A DNA stretch of 64,000 nt, taken from assembly GCA_963832875.1 (NCBI GenBank), contig CAWHWB010000012.1, positions 73,763 to 137,762 on the forward strand, read 5' to 3'. The DNA is from AP-15 sp963832875. GTDB taxonomy: Bacteria > Pseudomonadota > Alphaproteobacteria > ATCC43930 > CGMCC-115725. Both the position numbers and the translations under genes were made by a program. Below the pieces are notes generated by a model. It saw nothing but the letters and a program-made list of their open reading frames with translations. It was not told where the DNA came from and made no database searches. Every line of letters starts with the position of its first letter. Position 1 is the first letter of the stretch. Of the stretch, positions 44,177 through 52,790 are shown one piece after another.

Positions 44177-44559
44177 ACCGGACGGCGGTCTACTGCCTCG
44201 GCGCTTTTCTGGCGCTGTCGGCGGCGCCGCACGCCTTTGGCTGGGGCGCGGTGCGCGGCCCCAATGGCGGCGCCGCCTATCGCGGCCCGATGGGCGGTGC
44301 GGCGGTGCGCGGACCCAACGGTGCCGCGGCCGTCCGCGGTCCGTATGGCGGCGGGGCGGTGCGCGGTCCTTATGGCAACACCGCCGTTCGCGGCGGCTAT
44401 TACGGTGGCGGCACGGTCTATCGCGGCGGTGCTTATTACGGCGGCGGGGTTGCCGCGGGTGTTGCGGTCGGCGCCGCGGTCGGCGCTGCGGCGGCCTCCT
44501 CCTACTATGCGCCGCCGCCCTATTACCCGCCGCCCTACTATTATCCGCCGCCCTATTAG
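44173..44559 (+). CDS. secreted Gly/Tyr-rich repeat protein
   Basis: 128 residues, ATGA-coupled to the DUF2092 gene. A short signal peptide, then six tandem units of the form VRGP-[NYM]-G-x-x-A from residue 26 to 73, a YYGGG region, an Ala/Val/Gly zipper and a PPPYYPPPYYYPPPY tail. DNA of the repeat is a degenerate 24-bp tandem. Such proteins are often found with DUF2092 proteins in Alphaproteobacteria; probably an envelope component. Confidence 0.65.
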   Translation: MNRTAVYCLGAFLALSAAPHAFGWGAVRGPNGGAAYRGPMGGAAVRGPNGAAAVRGPYGGGAVRGPYGNTAVRGGYYGGGTVYRGGAYYGGGVAAGVAVGAAVGAAAASSYYAPPPYYPPPYYYPPPY

Positions 44560-44724
44560 CTCGATCCCGCCGCCGGGCGGGTCAGGCAGGGCAGTGCGGC
44601 CCGACGATCTGCGCCCGACGTCTTGAGCCGTTGCCGCCAATTCCTGGGACCGCCGGTCTGCAGTGTCGCCGCGATGGAGGTCTCGTCACCTGTATTGAAT
44701 TTCGATTTTGAACAGGGGAGCAAG

Positions 44725-45159
44725 ATGAAGACGTTTACGGCGGCGGTGTTGGCGGGAGTGGCTTTGACGATGCCGGCTGATGCAGCCGGGCCGGCAACGG
44801 TCACCGGCAAGATCGATCTGAAACTAACGATAACGATCGTGTCGACTATTGCCACCTCGATTCCGATCCAATGCAGTTTAAACGCATCTGCGAGCGGCTC
44901 CGGCCCCGGTGGCCAGCTCGACAGCATCGAGGAGAGCGATACCGTGACCGCAACCCGGAGCGGCTCAACCGCTGTTTGCCAACTGGCGATACCTTATCAA
45001 TGGCTTCTGTACGGCACCGGCGACGCGGTCGGTCTTTCCTATTCGATCAATTCACTCAACGGCGGCAGCAACGGCCGGTACAGTTCGGTGACGTTCGAGA
45101 CGATCCCGGTGCCCAAAAACGGCGCCACAACCAGCTACGCCCTGACGGCCAGGATCTGA
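44725..45159 (+). CDS. small secreted protein of unknown function
   Basis: 144 residues from the ATG at 44725 (AGGGGAGCAAG RBS; in-frame upstream ATGs have none). Signal peptide MKTFTAAVLAGVALTMPADA, then a Thr/Ser-rich beta domain with two Cys (PIQCSL and AVCQLA) and a C-terminal VPKNGATTSYALTARI strand. It could be a small Ig-like or pilin-like fold. No family recognised. Confidence 0.6.
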   Translation: MKTFTAAVLAGVALTMPADAAGPATVTGKIDLKLTITIVSTIATSIPIQCSLNASASGSGPGGQLDSIEESDTVTATRSGSTAVCQLAIPYQWLLYGTGDAVGLSYSINSLNGGSNGRYSSVTFETIPVPKNGATTSYALTARI

Positions 45160-45383
45160 AGCCAAGGCGACGCCGCAATCGCACCGCAACGGCCTTGCCC
45201 ATCGCGTCTCCGCCGCATGGTCGACCCCGTAAGCTTCCGGCGCGCCGGAGCTCATGGAGTTATCATTAAGCCGGTTGCGCGGCACCATTCGGAAAAACTC
45301 CCCAAGATTACCCCGGCCGATCGCGGTCCCCGCGCCGCCGCAGCGCGCTTGCGGCTTGCGCCGTACCCCGCTATCGGGAGCGT

Positions 45384-46400
45384 ATGAGATCCCTGTCGGC
45401 CCTCGCCGCGCTGCTCGGCCTCGCCGCGATCGCCGCACTCCTCGCCGTGTTCGGCGCGGGTGCGGTGATGCGCTCGCTGCTGGCCGTCGGCTGGCGAGGG
45501 TTCGCCGCGATCTGCCTAATTCACCTCGGGTTGATCGCGGTCATGGGGATCGCCTGGCGCGGGCTGGTGCCGGGCGCGCCGATCGGGGTTTTTCTGGGCG
45601 CCCGCCTGGTTCGCGAGGCGGGCTCCGAAGTCTTGCCGCTGTCGCCGGTCGGCGGCTGCGTGATCGGCGCGCGGGCACTGTCGCTCGGCGGGGTGCCGGG
45701 TTCGATTGCGGCGGCCAGCACGATCGTCGATCTCACTGTCGAGTTTCTCGCCAAGCTCGGCTACACGGCGCTCGCCCTCGCTTTGCTGGTCGGTCTGAGG
45801 CCGGGCTCGGAAATCGCCGTGCCACTGACCCTGGGCCTGGCTGCCGCAAGCCTGGTCGCGGCCGGCTTCGTCGCGGCGCAACAACGCAGCTTCGGCCTGT
45901 TCGACCGTCTCGCCCGGCTTCTTGGCCGCGGCTGGGCGGAGCGAACCGCAGCCGGTGCTTCGGCATTGCACGCGGCCTTGCGCCAAGTCTACGCGCGCAA
46001 AACGCGCCTGGGGGCCGGGTTTTTCCTGCACCTTGGCTGCTGGATCGCCGGCGCCCTCGAAGCCTGGCTCGCCTTGCGGCTGGCCGGCGCGCCATTGCCG
46101 TTCAAGACGGTGCTGATCATCGAAAGCCTGCTCTACGCGGTGCGCACCTTTGCCTTCGCCATCCCAAACGCGGTCGGCGTGCAGGAAGGCGCTTATGTGC
46201 TGATCGGCGCCAGCTTTGGCCTGACGCCGGAAATGGCGCTGGCGCTGTCGCTGTTGAAGCGGGCGCGCGATTTGACCATCGGGTTGCCGTCGCTCGGTAT
46301 TTGGCAAATTGTCGAAGGCGGCCGGTTGTGGCGCCGATCCGGGCGATCGGGCATCAAGGCCGACCGCATCTGCGGCATGCTGAACAGGAGGAAATCATGA
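45384..46400 (+). CDS. HpnL-like LPG-synthase transmembrane family protein
   Basis: 338 residues with about eight helices of the UPF0104/lysylphosphatidylglycerol-synthase TM family. Landmarks: GMAWRGLVPG-like GIAWRGLVPG, REAGSEVLPLSPVGGCVIGARAL, ASTIVDLTVEFLAKLGY, and AIPNAVGVQEGAYVLIGASFGLTPEMALALSLLKRARD. The last block matches the HpnL subfamily linked to hopanoid loci. No hopanoid gene is nearby, so the role here is open. Its stop overlaps the next start by 4 bp. Confidence 0.75.
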   Translation: MRSLSALAALLGLAAIAALLAVFGAGAVMRSLLAVGWRGFAAICLIHLGLIAVMGIAWRGLVPGAPIGVFLGARLVREAGSEVLPLSPVGGCVIGARALSLGGVPGSIAAASTIVDLTVEFLAKLGYTALALALLVGLRPGSEIAVPLTLGLAAASLVAAGFVAAQQRSFGLFDRLARLLGRGWAERTAAGASALHAALRQVYARKTRLGAGFFLHLGCWIAGALEAWLALRLAGAPLPFKTVLIIESLLYAVRTFAFAIPNAVGVQEGAYVLIGASFGLTPEMALALSLLKRARDLTIGLPSLGIWQIVEGGRLWRRSGRSGIKADRICGMLNRRKS

Positions 46401-46993
46401 CCGAACCGCTTCCCCTAGTCTATCTCGCGCGCCATGGCGAAACCGCCTGGAGCCTGTCGGGCCAGCACACCGGCCGCACCGACCTGCCCTTGACCGAGCG
46501 CGGCGAGGCTCAGGCGCGATCTCTGGGTAAACGGCTGCGCGGGTCGACCTTCGCCGCGGTGCTGACGAGCCCTTCGCAGCGCGCGGTGCGGACCTGCGAA
46601 CTGGCCGGTTTCGGAGCGATGGCCGAAATCGCCCCCGACCTCGCCGAATGGGATTATGGCGACTACGAAGGGCGCCGCACCGCCGAAATCCTGACCGAGC
46701 GCCCGGACTGGCGACTGTTCCGCGACGGCGCCCCTGGCGGAGAATCGCCGGATCAGGTGGGCGCCCGCGCCGAGCGCGTCATCGCCCGCCTCCGCGCGGT
46801 CCACGGCGATGTGCTGATCGTCTCGAGTGGACATATCAGCCGCGTGGTAGCCGCCCGCTGGCTCGGCCTCCCGCCTTCGGGCATGCGCTATTTCGTATTG
46901 GGCACGGCGAGCCTCAGCCTTCTCGGCTACGAACACGACTTGGACGACCCGGTGACACGGCTGTGGAACGACACCAGCCACCTCAAAGGTTGA
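46397..46993 (+). CDS. histidine phosphatase family protein
   Basis: 198 residues. AGGAGG RBS, 4-bp overlap with the HpnL-like gene. Phosphoglycerate mutase-like fold: YLARHGETAWSLSGQHTGRTDLPLTERGEAQA with the catalytic RHG, SPSQRAVRTCELAG, EWDYGDYEG and VLIVSSGHISRVVAARWLGL. Likely a phosphatase on a sugar or small phosphate ester; substrate unknown. Confidence 0.9.
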   Translation: MTEPLPLVYLARHGETAWSLSGQHTGRTDLPLTERGEAQARSLGKRLRGSTFAAVLTSPSQRAVRTCELAGFGAMAEIAPDLAEWDYGDYEGRRTAEILTERPDWRLFRDGAPGGESPDQVGARAERVIARLRAVHGDVLIVSSGHISRVVAARWLGLPPSGMRYFVLGTASLSLLGYEHDLDDPVTRLWNDTSHLKG

Positions 46994-47020
46994 TGGCACC
47001 CTTACGATTTTGAAATAAAA

Positions 47021-47037
47021 AGCGCCGGCAAGGCGCT
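47021..47037. other. short GC hairpin with A-tract on its left
   Basis: AGCGCC / GGCGCT with a 5-nt loop. On the minus strand it is followed by TTTTTATTT, the form of an intrinsic terminator, but no minus-strand gene leads into it. Confidence 0.35.
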
Positions 47038-47050
47038 CGATGCGGGAGGC

Positions 47051-49792
47051 GTGCGATTGGCCGACAATCTATCGCGGCCGAAGACGGCGGAGGAGCGGCG
47101 GCTCGACGAGGTGCGCAAAAACCGCGTGCCCTGGCAGCGCTGGGGACCATATCTCAGCGAACGCCAATGGGGCACCGTGCGCGAGGACTGCAGCGCGGAC
47201 GGGGACGCGTGGAACTCCTTCAGCCATGACCAGGCCCGCTCGCGCGCCTATCGTTGGGGCGAAGACGGCCTCGCCGGCATCAGCGACGACAAGCAGATTT
47301 TATGTTTTGCGCTGGCGCTGTGGAACGGCCGGGACCCCATTCTGAAGGAGCGGGCATTTGGTCTGACCAACAGCGAAGGCAATCACGGCGAAGACGTTAA
47401 AGAGTATTATTTCTATCTCGACAATACGCCGACCCACTCGTACATGAAATATCTCTATAAATATCCGCAGAATGCATATCCCTATAGCGATCTCGTCGAA
47501 ACCAACCGCCGGCGCGGCGGCAACGATCCGGAATATGAGCTGTTCGACACCGGCATATTCGCCGACGAGCGATATTTCGATGTGCTGGTCGAATACGCGA
47601 AGGCGGCCGCCGACGAGATCCTGATCGAAATCAAGATCAGCAATCGCGGACCCGAGGCGGCGGCGATCGACCTACTGCCGACGCTGTGGTTTCTCAACAC
47701 CTGGGCTTGGTGGCCGCACCCGCCAAAACCGGTGCTGCGGCAGGCGGAGATCGCGGGCGGCATCCGCGCCGTCTCTGCCTCGCATGCGCAGCTCGGCGAA
47801 TACTTCCTCTATTGCGAAGCAGCGCCGGAGCTGCTCTTCACCGAAAACGAGACCAACAACGAGCGGATCTTCGGCAGCCCCAACCCATCGCCCTACGTCA
47901 AGGACGGGATCAACGACTATGTCGTGACCGGCCGTAGGGAGGCGGTCAACCCGGCCCGTACTGGAACCAAAGCGGCGGCGCACTATCGATTGACTGTGGC
48001 CGCGAAGTCGACTTCGGTGGTCCGGCTGGTGCTGACCAATACCGCGGCGAGCGACCCATTCGGCAGCCGGTTCGATCGAACCATCGCCGCGCGACGGCAC
48101 GAGGCCGACGAGTTCTATCGCGCAATCACCTCCACCAATATCGGCGCGGATGCGGCGATGGTGATGCGCCAGGCGCTGGCCGGAATGCTGTGGAGCAAAC
48201 AGTACTTCGCGTTCGACGTCCATCAATGGCTGGCGGAGCGCGGCGCCGATCCGCTGCGCCCGGCGAGCCATCGGCTGCGCAACCGCGAGTGGTTTCACCT
48301 GGTCGCCGATCATGTGATCTCGATGCCGGACAAATGGGAATATCCATGGTTTGCGGCGTGGGACCTGGCCTTTCACACGTTGGCGCTGTCGATCGTTGAC
48401 ATCGATTTTGCCAAGCAACAGCTCGCTCTGCTGCTCGACCAGGCCTACCTGCATCCGACCGGACAGATCCCGGCCTATGAGTGGAATTTCAGCGATGTCA
48501 ACCCGCCGGTCCAGGCCTGGGCCGCGATCTTTCTGTTTCGCGTGGAGCAGGCGCAGCGGGGCACCGGCGACATCGATTTTCTGAAACTGATGTTCGGCAA
48601 GCTGTCGATGAATTTCGGCTGGTGGGTGAACCGCAAGGATCGCTTTGGCAGCAGCCTGTTCGAGGGCGGGTTTCTCGGGCTCGACAATGTCGGGGTCTTC
48701 GACCGCAGCGCGCCGTTGCCGACCGGCGGCTATCTGGAGCAGGCCGACGGCACCGCCTGGGTCGCGCTGTTCTGCCAGAACATGCTGGAGATCGCCGTCG
48801 AACTCGCCGTCCACGATCCGAGCTGCGAGGCGTTGGCGTCGAATTACGCGATCGAGTTCCTGCTGATCGCCCGCGCGGTCAACGGGATCGGTCCCGATGG
48901 TATGTGGGACGAGGAAGACGGCTTTTACTACGATGTGCTGCGTTTTCCCGATGGCCGCGCCACTCGGCTCAAAGTCCGCTCAATGGTCGGGTTGCTGCCG
49001 TTCTGCGCGGTGACCGCGATCGATCCGCGGCAGCGCGAACGGGTGCCCAGGCTGGCCGCGCAAATCCAGGAGCGGCTGCAGCGGATGCCGCGGCTGCGCC
49101 ACTCGATCCATGCGACCGGGCCAGGGCATCTCGGCGCCGCCGACCGCGGCATCATCGGTCTGGTGACCCAGGACCGGCTGCGCCGCATCCTGGCTCGGAT
49201 GCTCGACGAGAACGAATTTCTGAGCCGCTACGGGATCCGCTCGCTGTCGCGCTGGCACGCCGAGCATCCTTATGTGTTTTCGGTCGAGGGCCGCGAATAC
49301 CGGGTTGGCTACCTGCCGGCCGAATCGGACAGCGCCATGTTCGGCGGCAACTCCAACTGGCGCGGTCCGGTCTGGATGCCGGTCAACGCGTTGATCCTGC
49401 GCGCGCTGATGCATTACTACTCGTACTACGGCGACAGCTTCCGGATTGAATGCCCGACCGGGTCCGGAAAATTGCTGAACCTGTTCGAGGTCGCCCAGGA
49501 AATCGCCGCGCGGCTGACCCGGATCTATGTGCGCGACGAAACCGGCCGGCGTCCGGCATTTGGCGGAGTCAAAACCTTTCAGGACGATCCGCACTGGCGG
49601 GACCATCTGCTGTTTTACGAATATTTTAACGGCGACAACGGGGCCGGCATCGGCGCCAGCCATCAAACCGGATGGACCGGGCTGATCGCGGGGTTTATCG
49701 AAATGCTGGGCAAGCTCGACGCGCAAACCGCTCTCGTCGCCGGTCGCGAAGCCTTCCTCGGGCGCTACAACGATCGCCCGCGCCACTGCTGA
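47051..49792 (+). CDS. large GH63-like glucosidase
   Basis: 913 residues from GTG 47051; TTG 47057 has better spacing to the GGGAGG at 47044-47049, so the first two residues are uncertain. N-terminal beta region (WQRWGPYLSERQWGTVREDCSADGDAWNSFSHDQARSRAYRWGEDG) and a C-terminal (alpha/alpha)6 domain: DKWEYPWFAAWDLAFH, PAYEWNFSDVNPPVQAW, DEEDGFYYDVLRFPDGR, NSNWRGPVWMPVNALI, QTGWTGLIAG. These match the MGH1/GH63-like bacterial glucosidases; the Asp in AAWD and Glu in PAYEWN are likely catalytic. Probably a cytoplasmic alpha-glucosidase acting on glucosylglycerate or similar. No signal peptide. Confidence 0.85.
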   Translation: MRLADNLSRPKTAEERRLDEVRKNRVPWQRWGPYLSERQWGTVREDCSADGDAWNSFSHDQARSRAYRWGEDGLAGISDDKQILCFALALWNGRDPILKERAFGLTNSEGNHGEDVKEYYFYLDNTPTHSYMKYLYKYPQNAYPYSDLVETNRRRGGNDPEYELFDTGIFADERYFDVLVEYAKAAADEILIEIKISNRGPEAAAIDLLPTLWFLNTWAWWPHPPKPVLRQAEIAGGIRAVSASHAQLGEYFLYCEAAPELLFTENETNNERIFGSPNPSPYVKDGINDYVVTGRREAVNPARTGTKAAAHYRLTVAAKSTSVVRLVLTNTAASDPFGSRFDRTIAARRHEADEFYRAITSTNIGADAAMVMRQALAGMLWSKQYFAFDVHQWLAERGADPLRPASHRLRNREWFHLVADHVISMPDKWEYPWFAAWDLAFHTLALSIVDIDFAKQQLALLLDQAYLHPTGQIPAYEWNFSDVNPPVQAWAAIFLFRVEQAQRGTGDIDFLKLMFGKLSMNFGWWVNRKDRFGSSLFEGGFLGLDNVGVFDRSAPLPTGGYLEQADGTAWVALFCQNMLEIAVELAVHDPSCEALASNYAIEFLLIARAVNGIGPDGMWDEEDGFYYDVLRFPDGRATRLKVRSMVGLLPFCAVTAIDPRQRERVPRLAAQIQERLQRMPRLRHSIHATGPGHLGAADRGIIGLVTQDRLRRILARMLDENEFLSRYGIRSLSRWHAEHPYVFSVEGREYRVGYLPAESDSAMFGGNSNWRGPVWMPVNALILRALMHYYSYYGDSFRIECPTGSGKLLNLFEVAQEIAARLTRIYVRDETGRRPAFGGVKTFQDDPHWRDHLLFYEYFNGDNGAGIGASHQTGWTGLIAGFIEMLGKLDAQTALVAGREAFLGRYNDRPRHC

Positions 49793-49940
49793 CGCCGGGT
49801 CGGCTACCCTCGCCCCGGGTTCGCTGCGCGGCGGCCGGCCGGCGATATCGCTGCGAGGCCGGAGACTCGAGCCTCGTAGCCGGAACCGATGCCGCTCCGT
49901 CCTCGTTCGGGGATTCAAGCAACGGAATCGGAGGACGAGA

Positions 49941-50336
49941 ATGGATACGAGAATGGATACGGTAGTAGGAACCGATCCCTCGGTGCGCGAGACCGCCCGG
50001 CTGATCGGCAGCGACAAAGTCGAAGGGACGGCCGTGCGCAACAGCCGGGGCGACAAGATCGGCAGCATCGAGCGCGTGATGATCGACAAGCGAAGCGGCA
50101 AGGCCGCCTACGCGGTGATGAGCTTTGGCGGGTTTCTCGGCATGGGCCAGGACTATGTGGCGCTGCCGTGGCACGTGCTGCGCTACAACGAAAATCTCGA
50201 CGCCTATGAAGTAAACGTGACCGAGGACCAGCTGCGCGGGGCGCCCGCGGTCGGCGGTGGCTGGGAGACCGGCTCGGTCAACCGGGATTGGGAGCGCAAC
50301 ATCCACAATTACTACGGGGTCGACCCGTATTGGTGA
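49941..50336 (+). CDS. PRC-barrel domain protein
   Basis: 131 residues, ATG after GGAGGACGAGA. PRC-barrel core: ARLIGSDKVEGTAVRNSRGDKIGSIERVMIDKRSGKAAYAVMSFGGFLGMGQDYVALPWHVLRY, then a C-terminal NVTEDQLRGAP and NYYGVDPYW tail. Common in stress-responsive loci of Alphaproteobacteria. A terminator hairpin follows. Confidence 0.88.
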   Translation: MDTRMDTVVGTDPSVRETARLIGSDKVEGTAVRNSRGDKIGSIERVMIDKRSGKAAYAVMSFGGFLGMGQDYVALPWHVLRYNENLDAYEVNVTEDQLRGAPAVGGGWETGSVNRDWERNIHNYYGVDPYW

Positions 50337-50361
50337 TCCTGACCGGTCGCCCCGACGACAG

Positions 50362-50386
50362 CGGAGCGGCTTCGGCCGCTCCGTTT
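50362..50386 (+). terminator. intrinsic terminator after the PRC-barrel gene
   Basis: CGGAGCGGC / GCCGCTCCG 9-bp stem with a TTCG tetraloop, then TTTC. T-run is short but the stem is strong. Confidence 0.65.
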
Positions 50387-50470
50387 CGTATGCGGCCCTG
50401 CGTCAGCGCGGCGCCGTTGTGAGGGGCTACATGGCGCGGCTCCGGCGGAGCTGCGTTGGTCGAGATCGAA

Positions 50471-51400
50471 CTACCGCGGCGAGAGATAAGCAGGATATTC
50501 GGTCTCCGCCAGGTTGCCGGCGCCCATCAGCCACTTCCGGAAAGCAGCAACCGCAGGAGCATCGCTGCTTGTTTCCGGTGCATAGACGAAATATCCGCGC
50601 GCCCTGAGCGCCGGTTCCCTGATCGGGGCCAGGAGCCGTCCTTCGCGCAGCTCATCACCGACCAGCGCCAGCGGGCCCATCACTACTCCAAGCCCCTCCA
50701 GGGCCGCCTGGATCGCGAAGTAGAAATGCTCGAAGATCTGATCCCGCGCCGGCTTCAGATGGGGCACGTCGGCAGCCTCCAGCCACCGCGGCCATGCCTC
50801 AAGCAGCGTCGCCGCATGGAGCAGAGTGTGCCGCGCGAGATCCAGTGGCGCTCGCAACGGGCGTCCTTCCATAAGATCGGGGCTCAGCAGCGGCAAACGC
50901 GCTTCGCCGAGAAACCGCTCGGCGACCCAGCCCGGTTGCCGCGACGGACCCGAGATCACGGCATCAACGTCCATCCGGAATTGTTCGACCGGGGTGCTCG
51001 CGGTGACGATCCGCAATTCCAAGTCGGGATGATCGCGCTGAAATTCTGGCAGGCGTGGAATGAGCCAGCGCATCGCGAAGGTTGGGAGCGCCGACACGCG
51101 GAGCAACCCACGGGCCTTCGCACTCCCCCGCACATGCAGCGAAACCGCTGCCACGCGGTCCAGCGCGGGGCCTATCTCGGCCAGCAGATCCGATGCAGCC
51201 TGCGTTGGCACCGCGTTCCGACTGGTGCGCACGAAGAGGCGAGTTCCGAGCCAATCTTCCAATAGCCGGATCTGCCGGCTGACCGCACCATGGGTGACAT
51301 TCAACTCCGCTGCTGCGCGGGTGAAGCTGCCGAGCCGCGCGGCGGCCTCGAAGGCCTTGGTTGCATTCAGGGGCGGCAAGGGTGGCCGGGCCATGGGCAT
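50471..51400 (-). CDS. LysR-family regulator (GcvA-like)
   Basis: 309 residues. N-terminal winged HTH: PPLNATKAFEAAARLGSFTRAAAELNVTHGAVSRQIRLLEDWLGTRLFVR, then the effector-binding domain with LPTFAMRWLIPRLPEF. GcvA-subgroup look. It diverges from the MFS pair across a 127-bp gap, the usual place for LysR binding, so it probably controls that operon and itself. Confidence 0.92.
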   Translation of the reverse strand: MPMARPPLPPLNATKAFEAAARLGSFTRAAAELNVTHGAVSRQIRLLEDWLGTRLFVRTSRNAVPTQAASDLLAEIGPALDRVAAVSLHVRGSAKARGLLRVSALPTFAMRWLIPRLPEFQRDHPDLELRIVTASTPVEQFRMDVDAVISGPSRQPGWVAERFLGEARLPLLSPDLMEGRPLRAPLDLARHTLLHAATLLEAWPRWLEAADVPHLKPARDQIFEHFYFAIQAALEGLGVVMGPLALVGDELREGRLLAPIREPALRARGYFVYAPETSSDAPAVAAFRKWLMGAGNLAETEYPAYLSPR

Positions 51401-51527
51401 GAGTTTTCCTCACAGCCGTGGTCAGAACAAGTCGTTTGTCATCAAACCGACATACACGCCAAATGGGTTAAATCCGCACCGGCGGCAGCCTGCGTCGAAC
51501 CCCGCTAACCCTCGCTGGACCTATGGC

Positions 51528-52790
51528 GTGACGACCACCACACCTCTCTCCACCACGACCGGCCGCGCAGATCGTCCCAATCGCAGCCCGATACGCGTGC
51601 TGTGGGTTGCTTGCGGAGCACATGCGCTGCATGATGGTCTGACCGATACGCTGTATCTACTGTTGCCGATTTGGCAGGCGCAATTTGCCTTGGGCTATGC
51701 CGCGATCGGCCTGCTGCGCGCGCTTTATGCCGGCTCGATGGCGGGCCTGCAGGTCCCGGCTGCCAGAATGGCGCAGCGGATCGGCGGGGCGCAAATGCTC
51801 GCTGCCGGCACTGCCGTCGCCGGGGCTGCCTATCTGGGTCTTGGCGCAAGCTCGAACTGTGCCGTGCTGGCGGTAGCACTGGTGCTCGGCGGCATCGGGT
51901 CGAGCACCCAGCACCCGATCGCCTCGGGCCTCGTTGCCGCGGCTTATGAGGGACCGCGCTCGCGCGGCGCACTGGGCACCTACAACTTTGCCGGAGATCT
52001 CGGCAAGATGGCGTTGCCCGCGATTGCTGCTTGCCTGATCGCGGTGATGTCCTGGCGTTCGACAGCATCGGTCATTGGCATGATGGGGCTGATCGGCGCC
52101 GGTGCCGTCATGCTGTCGCTGCGGCGCGCGCCGACGCCCGACGCCGAGTGCGCCGATCCTGGCGCGCCGGCTAGCAAAAGAGCCGACGGAGCGGTCGGAT
52201 CGTCGCGGCGCGGCTTCGCTCTTCTGCTGGCGATCGGAATCATCGACAGCGCGACGCGGATGGGTTTTCTTACCTTCCTGCCGTTCCTGCTCAGGGTCAA
52301 AGGAGCCGGCCTGCCGGAAATCGGGGTGGCACTGACCCTGGTCTTCGCCGGAGGTGCCGCCGGCAAGCTCGTTTGTGGGTTTCTCGGGGCTCGGCTCGGC
52401 GTATTGTCGACGATATTGGTCACCGAAGGCGCCACCGCAGCCGGCATCGCGGCGCTTCTTCCGCTGCCGCTCGGCGCGGCGCTGGCGCTGCTGCCGGCGA
52501 TCGGCGTCGCGCTCAACGGCACCTCGTCGGTGCTCTACGGTACCGTGCCCGACCTGGTTGCGGCGGAGCGCCGGGAGAGCGCCTTTGGCGTTTTCTATAC
52601 CGGCACGGTCGGCGCCGGGGCGTTGTCGCCGGCTCTCTATGGGCTGTTCAGCGACGCGATCGGCCTCTCCGCAGCGATGCTGCTGCTTGCAACCGTCGTT
52701 CTGCTGATCCTGCCGCTAGCATGGCAGCTGCACCGCTTTCTTGCCCCGCCGGCAAGCAGCCGCGAGCCGCAAGCGGTACAAGCCCGGTGA
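51528..52790 (+). CDS. MFS transporter, Fsr-like
   Basis: 420 residues from GTG 51528; the open frame extends back through LysR as antisense. Twelve helices; opens with WVACGAHALHDGLTDTLYLLLPIWQAQF, as in fosmidomycin-resistance-type carriers, and GLGASSNCAVLAVALVLGGIGSSTQHPIASGLV. Efflux is likely. Coupled to a second MFS gene by a GTGA overlap, divergent from LysR. Confidence 0.85.
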   Translation: MTTTTPLSTTTGRADRPNRSPIRVLWVACGAHALHDGLTDTLYLLLPIWQAQFALGYAAIGLLRALYAGSMAGLQVPAARMAQRIGGAQMLAAGTAVAGAAYLGLGASSNCAVLAVALVLGGIGSSTQHPIASGLVAAAYEGPRSRGALGTYNFAGDLGKMALPAIAACLIAVMSWRSTASVIGMMGLIGAGAVMLSLRRAPTPDAECADPGAPASKRADGAVGSSRRGFALLLAIGIIDSATRMGFLTFLPFLLRVKGAGLPEIGVALTLVFAGGAAGKLVCGFLGARLGVLSTILVTEGATAAGIAALLPLPLGAALALLPAIGVALNGTSSVLYGTVPDLVAAERRESAFGVFYTGTVGAGALSPALYGLFSDAIGLSAAMLLLATVVLLILPLAWQLHRFLAPPASSREPQAVQAR

